64,000 nucleotides of DNA from Gammaproteobacteria bacterium RIFCSPHIGHO2_12_FULL_35_23 (GTDB taxonomy: Bacteria; Pseudomonadota; Gammaproteobacteria; UBA12402), in contig MGXT01000020.1 of NCBI GenBank assembly GCA_001801465.1, positions 1-64,000 of the forward strand, read 5' to 3'. Below are positions 40,023-50,263 of the stretch, piece after piece. Within the stretch, counting starts at the first letter, position 1; each line of letters begins with the position of its first letter. The notes under the pieces were generated by a model. It saw only the letters and a list, made by a program, of their open reading frames with translations. It was not told the DNA's origin and ran no database searches. The position numbers and the translations under genes were made by a program.

Positions 40023-40508
40023 ATGATTGATCAGCGAGGATTTCGTCTAGGCGTGGCAATGATTATCTTAAATAGCCGAAATCGCATTTTTTGGGCAAGA
40101 AGGATAGGTGGTAATGGTTGGCAGTTTCCGCAGGGAGGATTATTAGATGATGAGCCAACCTTGGATGCTATGTATCGTGAGCTTTATGAAGAAGTTGGGT
40201 TAGTCCAAGCTGATGTTGAAATAGTCGCTGAAAGTAAGTGCTGGCTGTACTATTATTTACCAAGACATTTAGTGAGAAGAAACACACAGCCGTTATGTAT
40301 AGGCCAAAAACAAAAATGGTATTTGTTACGTTTAAAGAATGATCAAGCTGAGTTTGATTTTGCTACAGCTGAACTGCCAGAGTTTGATGATTATCGCTGG
40401 GTAAGTTATTGGTATCCTTTAAAACAAGTTATTTTTTTTAAACGTAAGCTTTATCAACGGATATTGCATGAATTTGCTCCTTTGGTATTTGAATCAAAGG
40501 TTACCTGA
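40023..40508 (+). CDS. rppH: RNA pyrophosphohydrolase RppH
   Basis: The ATG at 40023 is preferred over 40011 because RppH proteins begin MID..GFR; this gives 161 aa. The Nudix box is intact (GGLLDDEPTLDAMYRELYEE then VGL, about 39-61), with WQFPQGG just before. RppH removes pyrophosphate from mRNA 5' ends and starts decay. Little leader separates a possible CATAAT -10 (40002-40007) from the start, so translation may be near-leaderless. ptsP follows by 14 bases, as in many gammaproteobacteria. Confidence 0.92.
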   Translation: MIDQRGFRLGVAMIILNSRNRIFWARRIGGNGWQFPQGGLLDDEPTLDAMYRELYEEVGLVQADVEIVAESKCWLYYYLPRHLVRRNTQPLCIGQKQKWYLLRLKNDQAEFDFATAELPEFDDYRWVSYWYPLKQVIFFKRKLYQRILHEFAPLVFESKVT

Positions 40509-40522
40509 GTTTAAAAGAAATT

Positions 40523-42790
40523 ATGTTAAAAGTCCTACGCTACATCATACAAGAAGTCAATAATGCTGAAAGTCTGCGTGAGGCGCTTGCTATTATTGTT
40601 CATCATGTTAGAGATGCTTTAGAAACGGGTGCCTGCGCTATTTTTTTGATGGACCATGAGCATCATAAATTAGTACTCTCGGCAGCAGATGGCTTAGAAA
40701 AAAATTTAATTAGCAAATTAAAAATACCTGTTAGTCAGGGGTTAATAGGTTTTGTTGCTGAACGCAAAGAAGCAGTGAATGTGATGGATGCTCGTTTGCA
40801 TGAACGGTTTTATGAATATCCTGGTGCCGGCGAAGAAAAATTTAATGCTTTCTTAGGTGTGCCCATTTTACATCGTAAGCGCTTGCTAGGGGTTATTGTA
40901 GTTGAACAAGAAGAAGCTAGAAAATACGACGCGGCGGAAGAAGCATTTTTAATGACTTTGGCAATTCAATTGGCGAGTGTTATTGTTGAGGTGGGTGGTA
41001 AGGATATTTTAGAAGCTGTACAACAAGATGATCATGATCTTCCCGAAGTATTAAGAGGGACTCCAGGTAGTTCAGGCGTTGGAATAGGTGAGATGGTAGT
41101 TGTTTATTCGCCTGCAGATTTAGACGCCGTACCGGATCAGGAAACCGATGCTATAGAGGAGGAAATAGAAAAGTTTATGGCAGCTATCGAGGCCACTCGT
41201 AATGAAGTTCGAATTCTTGGTGATCGACTATCTCAAAGCTTAGGTTCAGAAGAAAAACTATTATTTGAAGCTTATTTATTAATGCTAGACAGCGATACTT
41301 TGCAAAATGAAGTGCTCAATAAAATCAATACCGGGGTGACAGCACAAACCGCTTTAAAATCTGTTATCAAAGAACATATTAAGCAATTTGTTGGCATAGA
41401 AAATGAATATTTAAATGAACGTGCTGCTGATATTGAAGATTTAGGGCGAAGAATTTTAGCCAATCTACAAACCGAAGAGCAAGCAACGATTGAATATCCG
41501 GAAAGAACTATTTTAATTGGTAATGAAGTTACAGCAGTGCATTTAGCAGAAGTGCCAGAAGGTAGATTAGTAGGAATCATTTCAGGTAAAGGATCCAGTA
41601 ACTCTCATGTGGCTATTTTAGCCAGAGCTTTAGGTGTTGCCTCAGTAATGGGTGTTGGTGAATTACCATTTCAAAAATTACAAGGGCTAGAAGCTATTGT
41701 AAATGGCTATTTAGGGCAAATTTATTTAAATCCAGATGAATATTTATTAGCGGAATTTCAAGTATTAGCTAATGAAGAGCGCCAGTTAGATTCAGAGCTT
41801 GCTAGTCTTCGTGAGTTACCAGCAGAAACAGTGGATGGACATCGAGTTGCTTTATATATGAATACTGGACTACTAGCGGATATCAGTCGCTCTATGAGTG
41901 TGGGAGCAGAAGGGGTCGGGCTTTATCGAACTGAAGTGCCTTTTATGACGCGCGATCGGTTCCCAACAGCTGAAGAACAAAGAATAATTTATCGGCAATT
42001 ATTAAATGTCTTTTCACCTAGACCTGTAATTATGCGTACGCTAGATATTGGAGGCGATAAGCCATTATCTTATTTCAAAATGGAAGAGGATAACCCTTTC
42101 TTAGGTTGGCGGGGTATTCGGGTGTTATTAGAGCACCCAGAAATTTTTTTAAATCAAATCAGAGCCATGTTAAGAGCCAGTGAGGGCTATAGTAATCTGC
42201 GAATTATGCTACCTATGATTAGTGATGTGTCAGAGGTTGATGAATCATTGCGTTTAATTAAAACTGCTTATCAAGAGCTAAAAGCAGACAAGATAGATAT
42301 CATCATGCCACAAATTGGAATTATGATTGAAGTGCCTTCTGCTGTTTATCAAGCACAATTACTTGCACAGCGCGTAGATTTTTTGTCAGTGGGGAGTAAT
42401 GATCTGACGCAGTATATTTTAGCGGTGGATCGTAACAATTCTCGAGTAGCTAATCTTTACGATGGGCTACATCCCGCAGTTTTAAAAGCATTGTTACATG
42501 TAGTTGAAAGTGCTCACCGAGAAGGTAAAACGGTGAGTATTTGTGGTGAAATGGCAGGAGACCCTGTAGCAGTAATATTATTAATCGCTATGGGTTTTGA
42601 TATGCTAAGCATCAGTGCCCCTTTACTCCCAAGAATTAAATGGGTAGTGCGTAAGTTTTCTATTAGTAAAGCTCGTAAGTTACTGAATGAGGTACTGTTG
42701 ATGTCTAGTGCTACTGAAATTCGTCGGCATTTAGAATTTGCTTTAGAACAAGAAGGTTTGGGTGGTTTAATTCGAGCCGGTCGTCATTAA
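40523..42790 (+). CDS. ptsP: PTS-Ntr enzyme I (PtsP)
   Basis: A 755-aa protein with an N-terminal GAF domain (about 1-155), PEP-utiliser N-terminal domain, the phospho-His site in GSSNSHVAILARALG (His near 361) and the C-terminal PEP-binding barrel (GVGLYRTEVPFM, LSVGSNDLTQY). It passes phosphate from PEP to NPr in the nitrogen PTS, a regulatory chain. It is linked to rppH. No ptsN or ptsO lies in the window. Confidence 0.95.
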   Translation: MLKVLRYIIQEVNNAESLREALAIIVHHVRDALETGACAIFLMDHEHHKLVLSAADGLEKNLISKLKIPVSQGLIGFVAERKEAVNVMDARLHERFYEYPGAGEEKFNAFLGVPILHRKRLLGVIVVEQEEARKYDAAEEAFLMTLAIQLASVIVEVGGKDILEAVQQDDHDLPEVLRGTPGSSGVGIGEMVVVYSPADLDAVPDQETDAIEEEIEKFMAAIEATRNEVRILGDRLSQSLGSEEKLLFEAYLLMLDSDTLQNEVLNKINTGVTAQTALKSVIKEHIKQFVGIENEYLNERAADIEDLGRRILANLQTEEQATIEYPERTILIGNEVTAVHLAEVPEGRLVGIISGKGSSNSHVAILARALGVASVMGVGELPFQKLQGLEAIVNGYLGQIYLNPDEYLLAEFQVLANEERQLDSELASLRELPAETVDGHRVALYMNTGLLADISRSMSVGAEGVGLYRTEVPFMTRDRFPTAEEQRIIYRQLLNVFSPRPVIMRTLDIGGDKPLSYFKMEEDNPFLGWRGIRVLLEHPEIFLNQIRAMLRASEGYSNLRIMLPMISDVSEVDESLRLIKTAYQELKADKIDIIMPQIGIMIEVPSAVYQAQLLAQRVDFLSVGSNDLTQYILAVDRNNSRVANLYDGLHPAVLKALLHVVESAHREGKTVSICGEMAGDPVAVILLIAMGFDMLSISAPLLPRIKWVVRKFSISKARKLLNEVLLMSSATEIRRHLEFALEQEGLGGLIRAGRH

Positions 42791-42815
42791 TGATTAAGCA
42801 AGAGGTAGTCATAAT

Positions 42816-43613
42816 ATGTTAACTTTTCCTCACATCAATTCTGTTGCGTTTCAAATAGGGCCACTTAAGGTACATTGGTATGGCTTGATGTATTTATTTA
42901 GTTTTATTATCTCCTGGTTTTTAATGAAATATCGCGTCAAAAAATTTAAGTATGCTTGGTCTAATGATCAGCTGATTGATTTACTTTTTTATGGCGCATT
43001 AGGGGTTGTGGTAGGCGGACGCCTAGGGTATGTATTGTTTTATAATTTTGGTTATTACTTTGCTAATCCGCTAACAATCTTTGCGCTCTGGGATGGAGGG
43101 ATGTCATTTCATGGTGGCATGTTAGGAGTTTTTTTAGCGGTATGGATTTGGGCATTAAAATATAAAGTGCCTTATTTTATGACGACAGATTTTATAGCCC
43201 CTATCGTACCTGTAGGATTAGCAGCAGGACGAATAGGTAATTTTATTAATGGCGAACTTTGGGGTCGGGTCACCACTATGCCCTGGGGAATTATTTATCC
43301 GCAAGCAGGCCCTTTACCAAGACATCCTTCGGAAATTTATGAATTTTTACTGGAAGGTGTTCTATTATTTATTATTTTGTGGGTTTATTCTGCTAAAAAA
43401 CCACCTCGAATGGCGGTATCAGGTATGTTTTTAATAGGTTATGGGCTGTTTAGATTTATTTGTGAATTTTTTAGAGAACCTGATTTGCAACTAGGATTTG
43501 TGGGCCTTGGTTGGTTAACACGAGGCCAAGAACTCTCTTTTCCCATGATAATTTTGGGCCTTATTTTATTATTTTTAGCTTACAGAAAATCTATTAAGCG
43601 AGAAAATTTATGA
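42816..43613 (+). CDS. lgt: Prolipoprotein diacylglyceryl transferase
   Basis: A 265-aa membrane enzyme with HWYGLMYL, the HGGMLG motif, the signature [14 protein letters not shown] and RHPSEIYE. It attaches diacylglycerol to the lipobox cysteine of prolipoproteins, including those of the T4SS cluster here. It overlaps thyA by 4 bases, a common pairing. Confidence 0.96.
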   Translation: MLTFPHINSVAFQIGPLKVHWYGLMYLFSFIISWFLMKYRVKKFKYAWSNDQLIDLLFYGALGVVVGGRLGYVLFYNFGYYFANPLTIFALWDGGMSFHGGMLGVFLAVWIWALKYKVPYFMTTDFIAPIVPVGLAAGRIGNFINGELWGRVTTMPWGIIYPQAGPLPRHPSEIYEFLLEGVLLFIILWVYSAKKPPRMAVSGMFLIGYGLFRFICEFFREPDLQLGFVGLGWLTRGQELSFPMIILGLILLFLAYRKSIKRENL

Positions 43614-44404
43614 AACAGTATTTTGAATTTTTAAAGCACATCTTAGCAAGCGGCATACAAAAAAATGATCGGACAGGTACTGGAATTATTAGTACTTTTG
43701 GGTATCAAATGCGCTTTGATTTACAAGCAGGATTTCCATTAGTCACCACAAAAAAACTGCATTTACCAAGTATTGTCCATGAGTTGTTGTGGTTTTTAAG
43801 TGGTGAAACAAACATTAAATATTTACAAGATAACAAAGTAAGAATTTGGAATGAATGGGCTGATGAACAAGGAAATTTAGGGCCTGTTTACGGTAAGCAG
43901 TGGCGAGCTTGGCAAACCACGGAGGGAAAAACCATTGATCAAATCAGTGAGCTAATAAAAAGTTTAACAACCAGTCCTGATTCTAGAAGACATATAGTTA
44001 GTGCCTGGAACGTAGGAGAACTAGATAAAATGGCGTTGCCACCTTGTCATTTGTTGTTTCAATTCTATGTGGCAGAGAATCGTTTATCCTGCCAGCTTTA
44101 TCAACGTTCTGCCGATGCTTTTTTAGGCGTACCATTTAATATTGCCTCCTATTCTTTATTAACACATATGCTAGCAGAGCAGTGTGGTTATGCTGTTGGG
44201 GAATTTATTTGGACTGGAGGTGACTGCCATATTTATACTAACCATTTAGAGCAAGTTAATTTGCAGCTTACTCGTCAGCCATTCTTGTTACCACAATTAA
44301 TAATTAAACGCAAACCTGATTCTTTGTTTAGTTATCATTTTGAAGATTTTGAATTTATTAATTATCAATGCCATCCGGCTATTAAAGGTGTTGTGGCAGT
44401 TTAA
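43610..44404 (+). CDS. thyA: Thymidylate synthase
   Basis: A 264-aa enzyme with [11 protein letters not shown], the catalytic [11 protein letters not shown] (Cys146) and [17 protein letters not shown]. It methylates dUMP to dTMP with methylenetetrahydrofolate. Length matches the E. coli enzyme exactly. It is translationally coupled to lgt. Confidence 0.97.
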   Translation: MKQYFEFLKHILASGIQKNDRTGTGIISTFGYQMRFDLQAGFPLVTTKKLHLPSIVHELLWFLSGETNIKYLQDNKVRIWNEWADEQGNLGPVYGKQWRAWQTTEGKTIDQISELIKSLTTSPDSRRHIVSAWNVGELDKMALPPCHLLFQFYVAENRLSCQLYQRSADAFLGVPFNIASYSLLTHMLAEQCGYAVGEFIWTGGDCHIYTNHLEQVNLQLTRQPFLLPQLIIKRKPDSLFSYHFEDFEFINYQCHPAIKGVVAV

Positions 44405-44437
44405 TTATAGTAGTTGGTTAATAATTAGGAGAGAGAT

Positions 44438-44905
44438 ATGTTTAGAAAATTAATAATAGGCAGCTGTTTGATATTAAGTAATGTAGCCATGGCTAATAAT
44501 TCTGCTAACCTAATTATTGCTCCTAATCAAACACAAGTCTTTTGGTTACATAATATTAGTCAACAAACAATTATTATCGATCATCAAACATCTAATCCAG
44601 GTGCTAGTGCTGGTTGGGGTTCAATTCTACATCCAGGTAATTGGAGTTTATTGTTATTAGCTAATGATAAAGCAAGTAAACAATTATTTATTTTGACTTG
44701 CGCTAATGAACAGCCTTATCAACGACTTGATTGTCAAAAAGTTATTAAGAGTGGCCAATTAAAAGGAACTGCTGTTCCTCTTTCTTTAAAAAATTATCAG
44801 TTTTGGATTAGTGAAGATCAGCCTTTATCAGGATTAATGGCAGGAATTAAAAAATGGAAAATAGGCTATACTTCGCAACAGTTACAAAGCTTTAGTAATA
44901 ATTAA
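44438..44905 (+). CDS. Secreted protein resembling EnhB family
   Basis: A 155-aa protein with a signal peptide ending AMA (about 19) and a mature part with FWLHNIS, NPGASAGWGSILHPGNWS and two cysteines (LTCA, LDCQ) that could pair. The pattern recalls the enhanced-entry EnhB-type proteins of Legionella, but this is recognition by memory, not alignment. GGAGAGAG precedes the start. It is probably periplasmic or secreted. Confidence 0.6.
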   Translation: MFRKLIIGSCLILSNVAMANNSANLIIAPNQTQVFWLHNISQQTIIIDHQTSNPGASAGWGSILHPGNWSLLLLANDKASKQLFILTCANEQPYQRLDCQKVIKSGQLKGTAVPLSLKNYQFWISEDQPLSGLMAGIKKWKIGYTSQQLQSFSNN

Positions 44906-45459
44906 ACTATAAGCATTTTCTCAGTTTTAAATTTCATTTTGATTTATAAAAAGCAATATCTTATGAACTTTTAAGAATAATAAAATTTATTGCTCTGCAG
45001 GGAACAAAAAAGCGATATTAAATGAAAGCCTTAACTGGAATAAGGACTCGATTTGATTGTTTTGTCAAAATGATATTGGACCTGTTTGTTGTCAGAGCAA
45101 TTAACCCCAAAGAAATTGCCAACTAAAATTTTTAATGCGTTTAAGTACTATAGCAAAGAAAGTTTCTAAATCTTTGGCTAATAATAAAAGCTTTAATTAT
45201 TTAGTTAAGCTAGCTATCAATAGAAGAATCAGGATTAAATCGACAAGTCTATCAGGAATGGCTTTCTCAAGCGTAGCTAATAATATACTATATTCTTGGT
45301 AAAAAATTCGCTTGTTTTGTGGGTTATTTTCCAAAGTATTTTGAAATTTTCAATAATCGTAGCGAGCTAATAATTTTATTACAGTAATGATAGAACTGTA
45401 TTGCTTAATTTAAGCAAATTATTGCTGCTTGGTTGAACCAGTATGTTTATTTATTCTGA
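44906..45459 (+). other. Intergenic region without a supported gene
   Basis: This 554-base AT-rich gap holds a 17-base palindrome (TTGCTTAA-T-TTAAGCAA, 45401-45417) and a 55-codon frame at 45135-45302 without a ribosome-binding site. Nothing resembling a tRNA or known RNA is visible. It may contain decayed coding sequence. Confidence 0.5.
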
Positions 45460-45726
45460 TTATTTTCCCGGTTGTTCAGAGCGAGCTTTTTCTAATACCT
45501 GGTAGCAATGTAAGTTTTGGAACTGTTGCTGTATCTGCTGTCTTTGAGCGATATTTTGTTCAGGACTAGAATTAGCTGGATTATAACTACCCACAAACAG
45601 CATTTGTCTTTGTAAGGATTGACATTGTTTAGTAGGTGATAAAAAAGTAGTTTGTGGATTATAACCACATGCACTAAGTAGAATTGTACTGACTAGCAAA
45701 CCCAATAACGATAATTTTTTAACCAT
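45460..45726 (-). CDS. Small lipoprotein of unknown function
   Basis: The ATG at 45726 with GGCGGGGATTT upstream gives 88 aa; the longer frame from 45795 runs through its promoter. A signal peptide ends in lipobox LLSAC. The mature part is Gln-rich and helical, with two cysteines (QCQSL, HCYQV). No family recognised. It is divergent from rnr. Confidence 0.75.
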   Translation of the reverse strand: MVKKLSLLGLLVSTILLSACGYNPQTTFLSPTKQCQSLQRQMLFVGSYNPANSSPEQNIAQRQQIQQQFQNLHCYQVLEKARSEQPGK

Positions 45727-45757
45727 AAATCCCCGCCTGATAGAATAGTCCGCGTTT

Positions 45758-45785
45758 ATTCTATTGGGATCTTGGCGATATGCAA
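45758..45785 (-). promoter_or_regulatory. Sigma-70-type promoter of the lipoprotein gene
   Basis: On the minus strand, TTGCAT (-35), a 16-base spacer and TAGAAT (-10) lie 32 bases before the start codon at 45726. Confidence 0.55.
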
Positions 45786-45918
45786 TCTCTATCAAGAAAA
45801 TTTTTAACTAGCAAGTCAGTTTTAAGGCCGTTTTTAAAGAGTTGCTAACATATAGAAGGTAATTTTGGATCTTTTGAATACAAATTGCTAGAATAGGATA
45901 AATAATAGGATTTATAGT

Positions 45919-48144
45919 ATGAAAAAACAGAACAATATTCACGATCCCTACGCTGAGGAAGAGGCGCAGCGATATGAAAAACCCATTCCTTCCAGAGCTT
46001 GTATTCTGCAATATTTTGAGGAAATAGGAGAACCTTTAGCTTATGAGGAGCTTGCTCAAGCCCTTTCGTTAAATACGCCCGAAGAACAAGAAGCCTTAAA
46101 ATGGCGGCTTTTGGCGATGGTGAGAGACGGCCAATTAATTAAAATGCGCTCAGAAAAATTTGGCCTTATTAATAAATTAGATCTAATACGTGGTTATGTT
46201 GTAGGCCATCCTGATGGCCATGGATTTTTGGTTCCAGAGGATGGTAGTGAAGACTTATTTTTATCACCCAAACAAATGCACCAAGTCTTTGATGGTGATC
46301 AAATATTAGGTCGAGTAGTAAAAATGCATAAACAGCGTAATAAACGCGAAGCAGTCATTATTCGCGTCTTGCAACGTGGCCATATCCAGGTGGTGGGTAG
46401 ATTTTTAATAGAAAGCGGAGTGGGATTTGTAGTACCAGATAATAAGCGTCTTACTCAGGATATTATTATTCCGGAATCTGATCGCAGTTCAGCCCAAGTT
46501 GGTGATGTGGTGGTAGCTGAAATCACTTCTTATCCAACTTTGAGAACTCAGGCGGTGGGTAAAGTGATTGAAGTACTGGGTAGCCATATGGCGCCTGGGC
46601 TGGAAATTGAGATAGCTTTACGTGCTTACGATTTACCTTATCTGTGGCCGACAGAACTTTCTACTGAATTACAAGAATTTAGTGATTCAGTGCAAGCTGA
46701 AGAACTACAGGATAGAAAGGATTTAAAACATTTAAACTTTGTTACGATTGATGGAGATGATGCCAAAGATTTTGATGATGCTGTTTACTGTGAAAAAAGA
46801 AAAAAATCAGGTTGGACTTTATATGTAGCTATTGCCGATGTTAGCCATTATGTTAAACCGGGTACTTTGTTAGATAAAGAAGCGTTGAAGCGAGGTAATT
46901 CAACATATTTTCCTAGTCGTGTTATTCCTATGCTTCCTGAAAAGCTTTCCAATGGATTATGTTCATTAAATCCAAAAGTAGATCGTTTAGTATTGGTGTG
47001 TGAACTACAAATTGCAGAACATGGTGAAATTCAGCGTTATCAATTTTATTCTGCGGTAATTTATTCAAGTGCTAGATTGACCTATGATAAAGTCTCAGCC
47101 ATGTTGGTTGAGAATAATCTATCCTTGCAAGAACAATATCCCGATGTTTTTCCTGACTTATTAGAACTTTATAAACTATATAAAGTTTTGCATAGGTATC
47201 GTAAAAAAATTGGGGCTATTAATTTCGAAATGAGTGAACCAAAAGTACTTTTTGATGAAAACAAAAAAATTAAGGCTTTAATACCTTTAGTTAGAAATGA
47301 TGCTCATCGTTTAATTGAAGAATGCATGCTTTGTGCGAATGTTGCTGCCGCTCAATTTTTTATTAAAAATAAAGCCCCCGGCATTTTTAGAATTCATTCT
47401 GGCCCTAAAGAAGAAAAACTAGAAGATTTGTTAACGTTTTTGGGAGAGCTGGGGCTCGGGCTTGGCGGAGGAACAGAACCTACTCCTAAAGATTACGCCA
47501 AATTATTAGAACATATAGAAAATAGACCTGATCGACATTTAATTCAAACATTATTACTACGATCAATGATGCAAGCCCAATATAGTGTTAATAATACAGG
47601 CCACTTTGGTCTAGCTTTCGAAGCCTATACCCACTTTACTTCGCCTATTAGAAGATACCCAGATTTAATTGTACACCGGCTAATTAAAGCAGCGTTATCG
47701 AAACAAAAAATAGCTGAAGATAAGACTTTATTAACCCACATTTCTACCCATTGCAGTATGACAGAAAGACGTTCTGATGAAGCCTCAAGAGGGGTAATGA
47801 GCTGGCTGAAATGTGAGTTTATGTTAGATAAAGTAGGCGAAGAATTTAAAGGGGTTATAAGTTCAGTGACCAGCTTTGGATTGTTTGTGGAGTTGCAAGA
47901 TATCTATGTTGAAGGATTGGTACATATTAGTAATTTAGAAAATGATTATTACCATTATGATGCTATCCGTCATCAATTAACAGGCAGTGGTTCAGGACGA
48001 ATCTATTCAATTGGTAAAGTGGTTAAAGTACGGGTAGCTAGAGTAAACTTAGATCAAAGACAAATTGATTTTCAATTGCTCGAAGAGGGTAAGAAAAAGA
48101 AAAAACATAGTAAATCTAAGAAATTTAAAAGTAAGAAACGATGA
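45919..48144 (+). CDS. rnr: Ribonuclease R
   Basis: A 741-aa 3'-5' exoribonuclease with an N-terminal winged helix, cold-shock domains, the RNB catalytic motif DGDDAKDFDDAV (about 278-289), an S1 domain (GVISSVTSFGLFVEL) and a Lys-rich tail. It degrades structured RNA and works in RNA quality control. rlmB overlaps its stop by 4 bases, the same pair as in E. coli. Confidence 0.96.
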   Translation: MKKQNNIHDPYAEEEAQRYEKPIPSRACILQYFEEIGEPLAYEELAQALSLNTPEEQEALKWRLLAMVRDGQLIKMRSEKFGLINKLDLIRGYVVGHPDGHGFLVPEDGSEDLFLSPKQMHQVFDGDQILGRVVKMHKQRNKREAVIIRVLQRGHIQVVGRFLIESGVGFVVPDNKRLTQDIIIPESDRSSAQVGDVVVAEITSYPTLRTQAVGKVIEVLGSHMAPGLEIEIALRAYDLPYLWPTELSTELQEFSDSVQAEELQDRKDLKHLNFVTIDGDDAKDFDDAVYCEKRKKSGWTLYVAIADVSHYVKPGTLLDKEALKRGNSTYFPSRVIPMLPEKLSNGLCSLNPKVDRLVLVCELQIAEHGEIQRYQFYSAVIYSSARLTYDKVSAMLVENNLSLQEQYPDVFPDLLELYKLYKVLHRYRKKIGAINFEMSEPKVLFDENKKIKALIPLVRNDAHRLIEECMLCANVAAAQFFIKNKAPGIFRIHSGPKEEKLEDLLTFLGELGLGLGGGTEPTPKDYAKLLEHIENRPDRHLIQTLLLRSMMQAQYSVNNTGHFGLAFEAYTHFTSPIRRYPDLIVHRLIKAALSKQKIAEDKTLLTHISTHCSMTERRSDEASRGVMSWLKCEFMLDKVGEEFKGVISSVTSFGLFVELQDIYVEGLVHISNLENDYYHYDAIRHQLTGSGSGRIYSIGKVVKVRVARVNLDQRQIDFQLLEEGKKKKKHSKSKKFKSKKR

Positions 48145-48890
48145 AAACAGAATTAATATATGGTATTCATGCGGTAGAGAATTTATTAGAGAAAAACACT
48201 AAAACGATACAAATGATCTGGCTACAAAAAGGTCGTCATGATAATCGCTTTCAAAAACTCCTTATGTTAGCTAAAGCAAAAGTTGTTAAAGTGCAGCAGG
48301 TTGAGAAACATGAAATTGAAGGATTGGTTGGTGAGGTAACTCATCAGGGTGTGATAGCAGAAATTAGAATAGCTGCTGAAAAAACTGAAACCGATATTCC
48401 TAATCTATTGCAAGAGCTTTCAAGTCCCCCTTTAATTTTAATTATTGATGGTGTACAAGATCCTCATAATTTAGGGGCATGTTTGCGTAGTGCTGAGGCA
48501 GCAGGTGCTCATATGGTCATTATTCCTAAAGACCGGTCAGCTTCTGTTACGCCAGTCGTACGTAAAGTGGCTTGTGGAGCAGCCGAAGCCATTTCGGTTA
48601 TTCGGGTGACCAATTTAGCGCGTACAATTCGACAGCTCCAAGAAATAGGTGTATGGATTGTGGGTGCGGCAGGAGAGGCCGAGCAATTATTTTATGAAGT
48701 TAATTATCAAGGCTCGATTGCCATTATCGTTGGGGCAGAAGGTGAAGGGATGCGAGAATTAACTAAAAAGCATTGTGATTATTTAGTTAAAATCCCCATG
48801 CAAGGAATTGTTAGTAGTTTGAATGTTTCAGTGGCAACGGGCGTTTTACTATTCGAGGCGGTCAGACAGCGGCAGCTGGCAAAAAAGTAA
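48141..48890 (+). CDS. rlmB: 23S rRNA 2'-O-methyltransferase RlmB
   Basis: A 249-aa SpoU-type methyltransferase with the three motifs DGVQDPHNLGACLRSAEA, IVGAEGEGM and IVSSLNVSVATGVLLFE, which form the trefoil-knot SAM site. It methylates G2251 of 23S rRNA. It follows rnr in one unit. Confidence 0.94.
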   Translation: MKTELIYGIHAVENLLEKNTKTIQMIWLQKGRHDNRFQKLLMLAKAKVVKVQQVEKHEIEGLVGEVTHQGVIAEIRIAAEKTETDIPNLLQELSSPPLILIIDGVQDPHNLGACLRSAEAAGAHMVIIPKDRSASVTPVVRKVACGAAEAISVIRVTNLARTIRQLQEIGVWIVGAAGEAEQLFYEVNYQGSIAIIVGAEGEGMRELTKKHCDYLVKIPMQGIVSSLNVSVATGVLLFEAVRQRQLAKK

Positions 48891-49078
48891 GTAAAATCCA
48901 CTTTTGGATAATCAATATAACCCTTTGATTTAAAGTAAAACTTTTAAATAAAAAAGGTTTTGTAGTTATTTAACAAGGAATAAATCTCTAAAAGTTTAAA
49001 AAATTAGCAATTATTGATTGCTTAATTGGGCTGTAATTAATAAGATAGCGCCTTAAAAAAATAACAATAATAACAATT

Positions 49079-50242
49079 ATGCGCCTCGAAGAAAAATTAC
49101 TAATAATTAATAAAGCCCTTGACGCTATCTTTGATTTAGAAATTCCATTTGTACAAAAAATAAAACGCTTAATATTTTTCATAAAAGCTATTAATATTCA
49201 AGATCTTACACTAGAAATAAGACAGGTATTGGTCAGTCTTTTTCTGGCAAAACTAGCAGATAAGGGTTATAAAAAATCCTTATGCGACGGCAAATATAGC
49301 TATGTGCTGACTGCCAAACAAGAACAAGACATTATTATTAGTATGGCTTTTATTAAAGAATTATTGACTGGCCTAACCGTTAGCCAGTTGCCAGCAATTA
49401 TGTTAGGAATCATGTATAAGCTTTTAGTACAGCTAGCAGCCTATACTCGAGAAGACAGCGCAAGAGTAGCCTTAGATTTTCAAGCAAGATTATTCCAGGC
49501 CCTAAGGTGTCAGCTAAGTTCTGGAGAATTTTTTTCTTTAGAAAATTATTCTATTGCAACGCAACTTAGAAAAATAATAACAGAAATCTTATTGCCAGCT
49601 CGTGCTGTAAAAAGAATTTTATTTATAGATTTTGATGAAACTTTGTTAAGAAAAAGTGGATTGCCTAATGGCGGTAACTATGAGTATTGGCGACAATGGT
49701 GGACGGCGTTACAAGCCCAGGGAATTACTATTATTCTCATTACACAGCGACAAAGAGTGATTGGCGAAACAGCGGTGAGATCTTTTCTTGAAAAAGTAGA
49801 CTGTCCACAATTACCTTGTGTTTATACTGGTTGCTTTATGCCTAAGGCTTTTGTCATCCAAAGTTTATATGTCAGTGCCAGAGAACAGGCTATTCTGCTA
49901 GATAAGATGGTATTATTGGACGATCAATTACATGAATTGGAGCGAGTAGAGTATTGCCAGTCTGCTTCTTGTCCTTTGCAGGGTATTCAAGTTCCAGCTG
50001 CAGATTTTACTTCTTATACTGCCTTTAAAGCTTGGTCTGTAATTAGTAAGGCTGAGTCTGCTTTGGCATTGGCGCCTACTGCTAAATTTTTATTAGCTGG
50101 TAGTTATTTTTCAACCATGCTCCAGTTAAGTGTTGTGGCAGCAGGCCTGTTTGCTACAAGAACAATCCTACCATCATTATCTTTACCAAAAAGCTGTGGT
50201 ACAATAGCTAAAGAAAAAAATAGATTTCGTAGTAAACTGTAA
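49079..50242 (+). CDS. HAD-fold protein, effector candidate (short copy)
   Basis: A 387-aa protein with a helical N-terminal half and a HAD domain: motif I FIDFDETLL (about 182-190), motif II LITQRQ, a lysine in FMPKAFVI and acidic motif IV MVLLDDQ. All catalytic positions remain, so phosphatase activity is plausible. A hydrophobic C-terminal stretch (about 337-360) precedes a basic tail. It is homologous to the next gene over about 300 residues. No Shine-Dalgarno is visible before the ATG. It is an orphan resembling intracellular-bacterium HAD effectors, with function unknown. Confidence 0.7.
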   Translation: MRLEEKLLIINKALDAIFDLEIPFVQKIKRLIFFIKAINIQDLTLEIRQVLVSLFLAKLADKGYKKSLCDGKYSYVLTAKQEQDIIISMAFIKELLTGLTVSQLPAIMLGIMYKLLVQLAAYTREDSARVALDFQARLFQALRCQLSSGEFFSLENYSIATQLRKIITEILLPARAVKRILFIDFDETLLRKSGLPNGGNYEYWRQWWTALQAQGITIILITQRQRVIGETAVRSFLEKVDCPQLPCVYTGCFMPKAFVIQSLYVSAREQAILLDKMVLLDDQLHELERVEYCQSASCPLQGIQVPAADFTSYTAFKAWSVISKAESALALAPTAKFLLAGSYFSTMLQLSVVAAGLFATRTILPSLSLPKSCGTIAKEKNRFRSKL

Positions 50243-50263
50243 TTAATTCTTAATAAGAAAAAT

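Noticed and set aside
45135..45302. 55-codon basic ORF in the 44.9-45.5 kb gap
   Set aside because: No ribosome-binding site, no recognisable motif and AT-rich composition; chance ORF likely.
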